DNA of 64,000 nt from Streptomyces sp. CB02056 (GTDB lineage Bacteria > Actinomycetota > Actinomycetes > Streptomycetales > Streptomycetaceae): the NCBI RefSeq assembly GCF_001905545.1, contig NZ_LIPD01000021.1, forward strand, positions 1 to 64,000, given 5' to 3'. This document shows positions 43,487-51,206 of the stretch, in pieces. The position numbers were made by a program, and so were the translations under genes. Position 1 is the stretch's first letter, and each line of letters begins with the position of its first letter. The notes below the pieces were generated by a model that ran no database searches, was not told the DNA's origin, and saw nothing but the letters and a program-made list of their open reading frames with translations.

Positions 43487-43511
43487 TCTATGACGCTAGC
43501 CCTCACCCAGT

Positions 43512-43534
43512 CGAGACGCAAGCGTTCCGCCTGA
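43512..43534. promoter_or_regulatory. Second, imperfect copy of the TetR operator
   Basis: The segment from CGAGACGCAA (43512) to GTTCCG (43524-43529) agrees with the primary site at 17 of 23 positions, 48 bp further toward the TetR gene and 15 bp before its ATG. It fits autoregulation of the repressor. Confidence 0.55.
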
Positions 43535-43548
43535 TGTAGGTTCGGAGC

Positions 43549-44199
43549 ATGCCCAGCACCCCCGCGCCCCGGCCGGCCTCCGACACCTCCGCCGCCCCCG
43601 ACGCCGCCACGCCCCCCGCACGCCGGACGCCCGGCGGGCCGGTGCTCCAGGACTCCGTGACCGAGGCGATCGCGGCCGCCTTCTTCGAGGAACTGGCGGC
43701 CGTCGGCTACGCCCGGCTCTCCCTGGAGACGGTCGCCAAGCGGGCCGGTGCGGGCAAGGCCGCCATCTACCGCCGCTGGCCGTCCAAGCTCGACATGACC
43801 GTCGCCCTGATCCGCGCCGTGGCCGTGGACGCCTCCGAGATCAAGGACACCGGCACCCTGCGCGGCGACGTCCTCGCCTTCCTCACCGCGACCGCGGACG
43901 CGCTGCGCCACCCGCTCCCAGCGAAGATCATCCCCGACCTGCTCGCCGAAGCCGTCCGCACCCCCGAACTCGCACAGGTACTGCTGACCGCCGTCCGCGA
44001 CCCCCGCCGCAGCAAGGCCACGGACCTACTGGAACGAGCGGTCGACCGCGGCGAACTCCCCGCCGACCTCGACCGCGAACTCGCCCTCGACCTCCTCGCC
44101 GGCCCGCTGTACTGGCGCCTCGCCGTCGTCCACACGGCGACCGCCCCCGACTACCTCGACCGCCTCACCGACAAGCTCCTCGCCGCCTTCGCCGCCTGA
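43549..44199 (+). CDS. TetR-family repressor of the divergent hydrolase
   Basis: 216 residues from ATG 43549. After a disordered Pro/Ala N-terminus the TetR HTH covers about 38-85 (VTEAIAAAFFEELAAVGYARLSLETVAKRAGAGKAAIYRRWPSKLDM). The C-terminal part has the TetR_C helices, with LPAKIIPDLLAEAVRTPELAQVLLTAV. Two operator copies in the shared 106-bp promoter region, the stronger near the hydrolase, support repression of that gene and of itself. Confidence 0.85.
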   Translation: MPSTPAPRPASDTSAAPDAATPPARRTPGGPVLQDSVTEAIAAAFFEELAAVGYARLSLETVAKRAGAGKAAIYRRWPSKLDMTVALIRAVAVDASEIKDTGTLRGDVLAFLTATADALRHPLPAKIIPDLLAEAVRTPELAQVLLTAVRDPRRSKATDLLERAVDRGELPADLDRELALDLLAGPLYWRLAVVHTATAPDYLDRLTDKLLAAFAA

Positions 44200-44314
44200 C
44201 CGCCGATACACCGTCGAGGCGCTCGCACACCAGACCCGCACCGGCCTCCACCGACCCCCGAACCACCAGCGGCCATGGCGGCCCCCCTGCACCCACGACC
44301 CGCCACAGCCGCCG

Positions 44315-46726
44315 TCAGCCCGCCTCGGCCCGCCGCGCGATCCGTTCCCGTGCCGCGACCGCCCGCACGTCCTCATACCCGTCCAGCAGTGCGAGCGCCT
44401 CCGTCCGGTGCCGCCGGGCGGCCTCCGGCTCCTCCGCGGACACCGTCGCCGCCAGGGCGTCGAGGGCGAGCGCCTCGTGCCAGCGGTCGCCGAGTTCGTG
44501 GTGGGCGGTGGCGGCCCGGCGGAGGAAGGCGGCGGCCTCGGCGTGACGGCCGAGGCCGCGGTAGGTCTCGCCCGCGCCGTACCAGGCGAGGGCCTCGCGG
44601 CTGCGGTCGCCGAGGCGGCGGTGGAGGACGGCGGCGCGCTGGTAGGAGTCGAGGGCGTCGGCGGATTGGCCGTCGGCCCGCTGGGCGTCGCCGAGGGTGA
44701 GGAGCCAGAAGCCCTCCAGGCGGTGGTCGCGGAGGTTCAGGGCGATGTCGAGTGCCGCGTGCGCCGAGGCGAGTGCGCCGGCCTGGTCGCCGCCCTCGCG
44801 TCGGATGTCGCTCAGCAGGCGCAGGGCGTTTCCCTCCCCGCGCTGGTTCTTCAGCGCGCGGTGGGCGGCCAGCGCCTGCCCGACGGCGGTCGCGGCCTCG
44901 GGGAGGCGTCCGGCGCGGTAGTGGGTGCTGGCGAGGTTGGCGAGCGTGGTGGCCTCCCACTGGGCCTCGCCCAACGGCCGGAAGGCGGCGAGGGCCTGCT
45001 CGAAGTACTGTGCGGCGTCTTCCAGTTGCCGGCCGTGCAGGTGGACGAGTCCCAGCAGGTTGAGCGAGTGCGCCTCGTCGAGCACGTCGCCGCGTTCGCG
45101 CCAGAGCGCCAGGGCTCTGCGGTGGCACTCCAGGCTGTCGCCGAGGGAGTTGACCCGGGTGTGCCCCATACCGAGGTCGGTGAGCAGCAGGGCGCGGGCC
45201 GCGGTGTCGTCCAGGCGTTCGGCGGCCGCCAGTCCGAGCCGGCCCGCCGGGAGCCAGTCCGCCCCGGGGGCGGAGGGTGCCTGGGCGTTCCAGAGGACGG
45301 CGGCCAGCTGCCAGGTCCGCCGGTCCTCGCCCGCGGCGGAGGCGGCGTGGACGGTCTGGAGGAGGTTGACACGTTCGCGCTCGGCCCAGTCCACGGCGGC
45401 GTTGTAGTCGGCGAAGGCCGCCGGCCGGACTCCGTCGGACACCGGGTCGAGCGGTAGCCGGGCCTCGGCCGGCCGCAGCCACCGCTGGGCGGCGTCGGCG
45501 GTGTACAGGTACCAGTCGAGCACCCGGCGCAGGGCCGACTGGCGCTGTGCGGGGGTCTCTTCATGCTGGGCCTGGTCGGTGGCGTAGGCGCGCAGGAGGT
45601 CGTGGAACTGGTAGCGGTCGGGTGCGCTCTGCTCGACGAGGTGGGCGCCGACGAGGGAGTCGAGGAGTTGCCGGGTCCGGCTGGGGGTGAGGTGGGCGAG
45701 GGCGGCCGCGGCGTGGAGCCCGAAGTCGGGGCCGGGGTGGAGGCCGAGGAGCCGGAACAGGCGGGCGACCGGGTCGGGCAGGGCCCGGTAGGACCAGGCG
45801 AAGACCGTACGGACGGCGTCGGCGTCCTCGTCGTCGCCCACGCTGAGGGCGTCCCAGAGCGCGGACTCGTCACGGAGGTCGTTGATCAGGTCGTCCAGAC
45901 CCATGTGCGGCAGGCTGGCGGCGCGTTCGGCCGCGATGCGCAGGGCCAGCGGCAGTTGGGCGCAGAGACGGGCCAGTTCGGTGAGCTTCGCCGGGTCGTC
46001 CTCGGACCGGTGCCCGGCCGTGACGGCCCGCAGCAGGGCGACGGCCTCGGCCTCGGGCAGGGTCCGCAGGGTGAGCCGGCGGGCGCCGTCGCGTACGGCG
46101 AGACCGGACAGTCGGCTGCGGCTGGTGACCAGGACGAGGCTTCCGGCACTGCCGGGCAGGAGCGGCCTGACCTGCTGCGCGCTGGCGGCGTTGTCGAGGA
46201 CCACCAGGACGCGGCGCTCGGCGAGGAGGGAGCGGTAGAGGGCGGCCGCCGCGTCGGGATCGGGCGGGACGGCCTGAACGGCGACGCCGAGGGAGGTCAG
46301 GAAGCGGTGGAGGGCCTCCTGGGCGGTGACGGGCCGGCCCGGATCGTAGCCGCGGAGGTTGACGTACAACTGGCCGTCGGGGAAGCGGTGCCGGGCCTGG
46401 TGGGCCCAGTGCAGGGCGAGCGAGGTCTTCCCCGCGCCGGCGGTTCCGGCGATGACGACGACGGCAGCGGCGGAGTCGGGGTTCGGGTCATCGCCGGCCA
46501 GGGCATCGTTCAGCTGCTGGAGTTCGACCGTACGGTTGACGAAGCCGCGTACGTCGGCGGGCAGTTGGCGCGGAGTCGGGGTGCTGTTCGGCCGGTCGGG
46601 TCCGCCGTGGAAGTGGATGCCTCCGCTGACGTCCCTGGCCTGGACCACGTCCTGGGCGGAGGACCCGGACACGGTGGAGCGCGTGCTTCCGGGGTCGCCG
46701 GTGGACCCGACGTGCTCGTCTGCCAC
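44315..46726 (-). CDS. STAND (NB-ARC) ATPase with TPR repeats, no DNA-binding domain
   Basis: 803 residues from GTG 46726 (GGAG upstream); an open frame extends to 46870 but overlaps the previous gene. The N-terminus has the short motif DVVQARDVSGGIHFHGG, seen before many actinobacterial effector or STAND modules. The NB-ARC ATPase follows (from about 60: FVNRTVELQQLNDAL, P-loop VIAGTAGAGKTSLALHWA, Walker B RVLVVLDN, VLVTSRSRL). Many TPRs occupy about 445-800 (LGDSLECHRRALALWRERGDVL, EAAAFLRRAATAHHELGDRW). It is a likely self-assembling signal ATPase; an AfsR-type DNA-binding domain is absent. Third gene of a cassette with DUF6879. Confidence 0.8.
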   Translation of the reverse strand: MADEHVGSTGDPGSTRSTVSGSSAQDVVQARDVSGGIHFHGGPDRPNSTPTPRQLPADVRGFVNRTVELQQLNDALAGDDPNPDSAAAVVVIAGTAGAGKTSLALHWAHQARHRFPDGQLYVNLRGYDPGRPVTAQEALHRFLTSLGVAVQAVPPDPDAAAALYRSLLAERRVLVVLDNAASAQQVRPLLPGSAGSLVLVTSRSRLSGLAVRDGARRLTLRTLPEAEAVALLRAVTAGHRSEDDPAKLTELARLCAQLPLALRIAAERAASLPHMGLDDLINDLRDESALWDALSVGDDEDADAVRTVFAWSYRALPDPVARLFRLLGLHPGPDFGLHAAAALAHLTPSRTRQLLDSLVGAHLVEQSAPDRYQFHDLLRAYATDQAQHEETPAQRQSALRRVLDWYLYTADAAQRWLRPAEARLPLDPVSDGVRPAAFADYNAAVDWAERERVNLLQTVHAASAAGEDRRTWQLAAVLWNAQAPSAPGADWLPAGRLGLAAAERLDDTAARALLLTDLGMGHTRVNSLGDSLECHRRALALWRERGDVLDEAHSLNLLGLVHLHGRQLEDAAQYFEQALAAFRPLGEAQWEATTLANLASTHYRAGRLPEAATAVGQALAAHRALKNQRGEGNALRLLSDIRREGGDQAGALASAHAALDIALNLRDHRLEGFWLLTLGDAQRADGQSADALDSYQRAAVLHRRLGDRSREALAWYGAGETYRGLGRHAEAAAFLRRAATAHHELGDRWHEALALDALAATVSAEEPEAARRHRTEALALLDGYEDVRAVAARERIARRAEAG

Positions 46727-46739
46727 TGCGCTCCGTTTC

Positions 46740-47357
46740 CTATGCGGGTGGGAGGAGGTGTGCGGCTTCACGTTCGAAGTACGCCAGAACGTCTTCGCCC
46801 ACCCTGTGGAGATCCGCGAGATATCCCTCCCACCGGAGGACGAGATCGGGATCGGTGTACCTGATCGCACCGGCCGGAATTCCCGCCTCCGAATACCGCA
46901 CCTGATAGAGCGTACGGCCGCCGAGAACGACGATTTCCGGCAGCTGCCCGAATTCCTCGGAATCGGCCAGTTCCGCGGCGTCGACCATACGGACGCGCTC
47001 CCCGCATTCGGCTCGGATCCGCAGCGAGTGCAGCTGCCAGCGCAGGTAGTCCGTCCACGGCCGCTCGACCACCCGCACCCGGTGGAAGAAGGACCGCCGC
47101 GCCGCGTCCTCCCGCCCGATCGCGAGCAGCGCCGGGCGCCGGTCCTCCAGGAGTCGCAGCGCCTCGCCCCAGTCGCCGCGCCGGGCGGCCTCCCAGCTCG
47201 GACTGTCCTGCTCCTCGAAGTACTGGCGACGCTCCAACTTCCACGAGTCCCGGCCGCGGATCAGCGCGTCCCGCTCGCGGAAGTCACGCTTGTAGTCGTC
47301 CCGGGCGAGGAGCTCGCCCCACTCGGGCCGCAGCTCGGGGGCGTTCCGATCAGGCAT
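46740..47357 (-). CDS. DUF6879 family protein
   Basis: 205 residues from ATG 47357, overlapping the stop of the upstream small gene by 8 nt. Typical DUF6879 features are seen: an early helical part (WKLERRQYFEEQDSPSWEAARRGDWGEALRLLEDRRP), then RVRVVERPWTDYLRWQLHSLRIRAECGERVRMVDA and a C-terminal LYQVRYSEAGIPAGAIRYTD then HRVGEDVLAYFEREA. Function is unknown, but the family is common beside regulators and STAND ATPases in Streptomyces. It sits 13 nt before the STAND gene and is certainly cotranscribed with it. Confidence 0.8.
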   Translation of the reverse strand: MPDRNAPELRPEWGELLARDDYKRDFRERDALIRGRDSWKLERRQYFEEQDSPSWEAARRGDWGEALRLLEDRRPALLAIGREDAARRSFFHRVRVVERPWTDYLRWQLHSLRIRAECGERVRMVDAAELADSEEFGQLPEIVVLGGRTLYQVRYSEAGIPAGAIRYTDPDLVLRWEGYLADLHRVGEDVLAYFEREAAHLLPPA

Positions 47358-47619
47358 CCGGGATGTCCGCCTTCGCCGTGCTCACCATGAGGCCGGGGAT
47401 GACGACGAGCCGCTCACCCGGACCCAGGACGACGCCTTCGGGAAGCCGCCCGCGGTAGTCCTCCGTGAGATCGCGACCGATGACGGCGACATCGCCGTTC
47501 GAGAGCTGCCAGATGTCCGGGCATTCGTCCTTTCCGTCGGACGATCCCAGTTCCTTGGCGGATTTCCCGAGGCGTTTCTGCAACGAAGCGGAAGGATCGG
47601 CTTCCCATCGGCGAGCCAT
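47350..47619 (-). CDS. Small protein at the head of the STAND cassette
   Basis: 89 residues from ATG 47619 (GGGGG upstream); an ATG at 47631 would add four residues. It reads MARRWEADPSASLQKRLGKSAKELGSSDGKD then ECPDIWQLSNGDVAVIGRDLTEDYRGRLP and GPGERLVVIPGLMV, a compact beta-rich fold preceded by a basic helix. The IWxLxxGDxAVIGRDxT pattern is familiar from small proteins next to DUF6879 genes, of unknown role. Eight bases of overlap with the next start show translational coupling. Confidence 0.7.
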   Translation of the reverse strand: MARRWEADPSASLQKRLGKSAKELGSSDGKDECPDIWQLSNGDVAVIGRDLTEDYRGRLPEGVVLGPGERLVVIPGLMVSTAKADIPDA

Positions 47620-47692
47620 GCCTGCCCCCATTGGTATTGCTCTCGGCGCGGAACCATGGTTGCCGCATCTTACACCTGGTGGGGAGTCGGGA

Positions 47693-47718
47693 GAATGTTC
47701 AGTACATTCGCCATGTAC
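47693..47718. promoter_or_regulatory. Overlapping inverted repeats upstream of the STAND cassette
   Basis: GAATGT/ACATTC (47693-47698 with 47704-47709) and GTACAT/ATGTAC (47702-47707 with 47713-47718) share bases in an AT-rich patch. A TAAGAT -10-like hexamer for the minus strand lies at 47667-47672. Likely the promoter and operator region of the cassette. Confidence 0.4.
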
Positions 47719-47796
47719 TCCTAAATGATCACCATCGCGGGCACATCGGTCCCCTGTGCGACAGAAACTCCGGGCACGTGGGCGTCGCGCGTCGCC

Positions 47797-48453
47797 TCAG
47801 GGCGTGCGCGTCCCGTCGAGGTAGGCGAGGACGGCGAGGACGCGGCGGTTGTCGTCGTCGGAGGCGCCGAGGTTGAGCTTGGCGAAGATGTTGGAGGTGT
47901 GCTTGCTGACGGCACCCTCGCTGAAGTGCAGCCGTTGGGCGATGGCGGCGTTGGAGCGGCCTTCGGCCATCATGGCGAGGACGTCGCGTTCGCGCGGGGT
48001 GAGGAGGGCGAGGGGCTGGTCGTCGGCGTTGCGGGCGAGGAGGCGGGAGATGACCTGGGGGTCCATGACGGTGCCGCCGGCGGCGACGGTGTGGACGGCG
48101 TCGACGAACTGGTCGGCCTTGGAGACGCGGTCCTTGAGGAGGTAGCCGACGCCGCCGGTGCCGTCGGCGATCAGCTCCCGCGCGTAGAGCTGTTCGACGT
48201 GCTGGGAGAGGACGAGGACCGGCAGGCCGGGCCGTTCGCGGCGGGCGGCGAGCGCGACCTGGAGTCCCTCGTCGGTGTACGTGGGGGGCAGGCGGACGTC
48301 GACCACCGCGATGTCGGGGCGGTGTTCGGCGATGGCGGCGGCCAGTTCGGGGCCGCTCTCCACCGCTGCGACGATCTCGTGTCCGTGGGCACTGAGCAGC
48401 AGGGAGAGGCCGTCCCTCAGCAGGACGAGGTCCTCGGCGAGGACAACACGCAC
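47797..48453 (-). CDS. NarL/LuxR-family response regulator
   Basis: 218 residues from GTG 48453 (GGAG upstream). The receiver domain (1-125) has the acidic pair E7/D8, phospho-acceptor Asp52 in VVDVRLPP, Thr/Ser-region LSQH and Lys in GYLLKDR. The LuxR HTH is C-terminal (LTPRERDVLAMMAEGRSNAAIAQRLHFSEGAVSKHTSNIFAKL). The gene start lies inside the 3' end of the histidine-kinase gene (37 nt overlap in another frame), so the pair is tightly coupled. The signal and target genes are not apparent; an ABC remnant upstream of the kinase may once have been a target. Confidence 0.9.
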   Translation of the reverse strand: MRVVLAEDLVLLRDGLSLLLSAHGHEIVAAVESGPELAAAIAEHRPDIAVVDVRLPPTYTDEGLQVALAARRERPGLPVLVLSQHVEQLYARELIADGTGGVGYLLKDRVSKADQFVDAVHTVAAGGTVMDPQVISRLLARNADDQPLALLTPRERDVLAMMAEGRSNAAIAQRLHFSEGAVSKHTSNIFAKLNLGASDDDNRRVLAVLAYLDGTRTP

Positions 48454-49763
48454 GGTAGCTCCATGATCAGCCTGGTCGGACCCCCCGGGGGGCTGGTCAG
48501 CGTGAGCGTACCGTCGAACGCGGCCAGTCTGCGCCGGATGCCCCGCAGGCCGCTGCCCCCGTCGGGGTCGGCGCCGCCGCGGCCGTCGTCGGTGACTTCG
48601 GCGCGGAGCAGTCCGGCGGCGTGGGTGAGGTGCACGGTGGCGTGCCGGGCTTCGCCGTGCTTGACGGCGTTGGTGAGCGCCTCGCTGACGGCGAAGTAGA
48701 CCGCCGACTCCACCGGCGCCTCCGCCCGTCCGGGCAGTTCGGCCCGGACCTCGACCTTCAGCGGGACGTCCAGTGCCAGCGCCCGTACGCCTTCGACGAG
48801 GCCGCGTTCGGCGAGCACCGGCGGGTGGATGCCGCGGACCAGGTCGCGCAGTTCCTGGAGCGCCTGGGTGACGTTCTCCTGGGCGTCCGTCGCCACCTGC
48901 TTCGCCTGGCCCGGGTCGCGGTCGACCAGTGCCGCGACCGCGCCGAGGCGCAGGCTCACCGCGACCAGTCGGGCCTGCGCGCCGTCGTGCAGGTCCCGTT
49001 CGATCCGGCGCAGTTCGGCGGCCTGGGCCTCGGTGGCGTCCAGCCGGATCTCGGTGAGCTGTTCGACCCGCCGGGCGAGCCGGGAGCGTTCGGTGGGGCC
49101 GAGGAGGGCGCGGGTCCACCGGCCGTGCAGGCGCAGCGCGGGCCGGGCGAGGGCGAGTCCGGCGGCGATCGACACCGGGCCGAGGAGGCCGAGGAACAGC
49201 GCGACCGGGCCGCCGAACGGCAGGTCGTACGGCAACGGCGCCTGGACCATCCCGTACAGGCCGGCGCCGACCAGCAGCACGGGCGCGGCCGCGATGCCGC
49301 CGCCGACCAGCGGGTCGGCGAGCACCCAGAGGACGTCGCGCCAGGTCGCCGGGTCGGTCCAGAGCCAGCGGACGTCGAGGGACATGCCGGCGAACCAGCG
49401 GTTCCGGTGGTAGTCGTGGCCGGTCCAGTACCAGCCGTGGAGGGTGCGTTCCAGGGCCGGGCGCGGCCGGTACGGCGGCGGTACGGGCACCTGCGACCAG
49501 TGGCCGGCCGCCCACCGGGCGGCTCCGGCGGCGGAGCGGACCATCCGGGTGGCGGTCGGGAAGAACGGGAAGATCCCGAGGCAGCCCCAGATCACGAACG
49601 ACAGCAGGAAGGCCGCCGTCAGCCCCACCCCGACCGGTATCAGCAGCGTGAAGGCGGCGAGCCGCCCGAGCGCCCGTACGGCGGCGCGCAGCTCGCGGGC
49701 GACGCCGCGGCCCGGTTCGGCGGTGTCCGGCTCACGGGCGGCTGGGGTCTGCGGGCTGCTCAC
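48417..49763 (-). CDS. Sensor histidine kinase (HisKA_3 type)
   Basis: 448 residues from GTG 49763, fixed by GGAGG upstream. There are two hydrophobic regions near the N-terminus (LAAFTLLIPVGVGLTAAFLLSFVIWG and a second helix), an outside or loop segment rich in Trp/Tyr (TLHGWYWTGHDYHRNRWF), then two more helices (ALFLGLLGPVSIAAGLALA). The dimerisation/phospho-acceptor box is ELRRIERDLHDGAQARLVAVSLRLG (His about 260), followed by an HATPase with SEALTNAVKHG and DDGRGGADPDGGSGLRGIRRRL. It is the partner of the response regulator downstream. The unusual C-terminal tail (CVLSSPRTSSC) comes from the overlap. Confidence 0.9.
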   Translation of the reverse strand: MSSPQTPAAREPDTAEPGRGVARELRAAVRALGRLAAFTLLIPVGVGLTAAFLLSFVIWGCLGIFPFFPTATRMVRSAAGAARWAAGHWSQVPVPPPYRPRPALERTLHGWYWTGHDYHRNRWFAGMSLDVRWLWTDPATWRDVLWVLADPLVGGGIAAAPVLLVGAGLYGMVQAPLPYDLPFGGPVALFLGLLGPVSIAAGLALARPALRLHGRWTRALLGPTERSRLARRVEQLTEIRLDATEAQAAELRRIERDLHDGAQARLVAVSLRLGAVAALVDRDPGQAKQVATDAQENVTQALQELRDLVRGIHPPVLAERGLVEGVRALALDVPLKVEVRAELPGRAEAPVESAVYFAVSEALTNAVKHGEARHATVHLTHAAGLLRAEVTDDGRGGADPDGGSGLRGIRRRLAAFDGTLTLTSPPGGPTRLIMELPCVLSSPRTSSC

Positions 49764-50279
49764 GGGGCCTCCGGTCGGATTCGGTCGCACGGGCCGTTCA
49801 TGATCGCAGCCGTCCGCTCGGACGTCCCCCCGGGCACCACCCCCCGCTGACCGCGAGTCAGCCGGCACACCCCCAGCACGAACCCGACCGCCACCGGCAG
49901 GTACCGGGCCAGGAACCAGCTCCGATTGGCCGGCGCGAAGACCGACCTCCCAGCGCCACCGCGCCCCGAACCGCTTGCGCAACCCCGACAGCCGCAACAC
50001 CGGAACCCCCGCCCCGCGCGCACCGTTCCGTACACCTCGCCCTCCCCGCATCACACGCCCGCCCGCAACCTCGGACGGCACACGCTCAACGCTAGGGACG
50101 GCGGCGCGACGGCAGAATCCACCTGCACCCCGGCCAGGGGTGGGGCTGGACCCACCCCGCCCCCAGCCCGCCGACGACGCCGGACACGGTGAACACTCAA
50201 CAGCGTCCTTCTGGCACTCCGCCGGATCAGCCGGACCCGCCGGCAGCTCTGAGCCCGGAACACCGCGTGATCCTCCTCG
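49764..50279. other. 516-bp gap with a possible decayed ABC-transporter fragment
   Basis: No intact gene. On the minus strand near 49945-50015 one frame reads VPVLRLSGLRKRFGARW, which looks like the first strand of an ABC ATPase but never reaches a Walker A motif, and another frame (about 49800-49935) contains SWFLARYLPVAVGFVLGVCRL, a membrane-like stretch. These may be remnants of a transporter once linked to the two-component system, or chance. Confidence 0.3.
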
Positions 50280-50819
50280 TCACGCGGCCTCGACCTTGAC
50301 CATCGCGTCGCCGGCAGCGGCCGCCTGGGCGAAGTAGTCCTTCAGCGCGCGCAGGTCGGCGCTCAAGTCACCGGCCCACGCCTCGGACCACGGGGTCGCG
50401 AACCCGAGCGACGCGACCTCGCCCGCCAGCACGGCGTCCACGGTCCCCACCAACTCGTCGACGCCCACCGCGTCCAGGAAAGCCGACGCCGTCCGCACCT
50501 CATCGGGTCGAAGCACCCAGACCGCCATCTCACCGAACTCTGCGTCGCAGTCGGGATCTCCCTCGACGGCCGTCCGTTCCTCACCACCGAACACCGGCAG
50601 TTGGGCCGCTCTCAAGTCCGGGCCCGCACCGCCGACCGCCTTCATCAAGGCGACGTGCATCAGGTATCCGTTGCGCTCCACGGCCAGCACCGCACCGGCC
50701 GCGTACAGAGGGCCGAAGTCGTCATCGGACCAGCCGGGCACCAGGGCGCGGAGCTCCGTCGGCGACAGTTCGTCCAGCACCGTTCCGTCCACCCGCCGCC
50801 AGAAGAAGTCCACACTCAT
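50280..50819 (-). CDS. DUF1877 (YfbM-like) protein
   Basis: 179 residues from ATG 50819; an in-frame GTG three codons earlier is possible. The DUF1877 pattern fits: MSVDFFWRRVDGTVLDELSP, a middle with GYLMHVALMKAVGG then VFGGEERTAVEGD, and the typical WVLRPDEVRTASAFLDAV followed by a C-terminal helix LRALKDYFAQAAAAGDAMV. Such proteins, named for E. coli YfbM, are cytoplasmic and of unknown function. The gene is isolated. Upstream sequence shows no clear promoter. Confidence 0.75.
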   Translation of the reverse strand: MSVDFFWRRVDGTVLDELSPTELRALVPGWSDDDFGPLYAAGAVLAVERNGYLMHVALMKAVGGAGPDLRAAQLPVFGGEERTAVEGDPDCDAEFGEMAVWVLRPDEVRTASAFLDAVGVDELVGTVDAVLAGEVASLGFATPWSEAWAGDLSADLRALKDYFAQAAAAGDAMVKVEAA

Positions 50820-50926
50820 GCCCCGCACCCGTCCTGCTCTTCGCCACCTGGACGGCCTCCGATATCCGTCTCGCCGTCAGGTTAGGCGGACCCTCCGACA
50901 GCCACCGCCGTGGAAAACCGGGCACC

Positions 50927-51205
50927 ATGGACGGACTACCCGAGAGCCCGGAACTGCGGGCGTTCCTGGAGTCGCTGCGCCACGGTGCGGTCCTGTCCGG
51001 CACCGTCGCGGCGATCGAACGGTTCGGCGCGTTCGGCGCGTTCGTCGAGATCGCCGACGGGATCGAGGGGCTGGTCCCTCAGCGGGACCTCGCCTCGCCA
51101 GCGGTCCGGGTCGGTGACGAACTCACGGTCCTCGTCAGCGAGGTCGACCGGCAGCGCCGCCGCCTCCTGCTCTCCCCGGCGGGCCTCGAACACGGGAGCC
51201 GGTGA
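50927..51205 (+). CDS. Single S1-domain RNA-binding protein
   Basis: 92 residues from ATG 50927. After a short helix (LRAFLESLRHG) one S1/OB fold fills the rest: VLSGTVAAIERFGAFGAFVEIADGIEGLVPQRDL, then VRVGDELTVLVSEVDRQRRRLLLSP, with the aromatic FGAFGAF patch and the closing basic strand. S1 domains bind RNA; a stand-alone copy suggests a regulator or a ribosome-associated factor. Its stop lies one base from the stop of the convergent Mrr-like gene (51207), so neither has room for a private terminator. Confidence 0.8.
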   Translation: MDGLPESPELRAFLESLRHGAVLSGTVAAIERFGAFGAFVEIADGIEGLVPQRDLASPAVRVGDELTVLVSEVDRQRRRLLLSPAGLEHGSR

Positions 51206-51206
51206 C

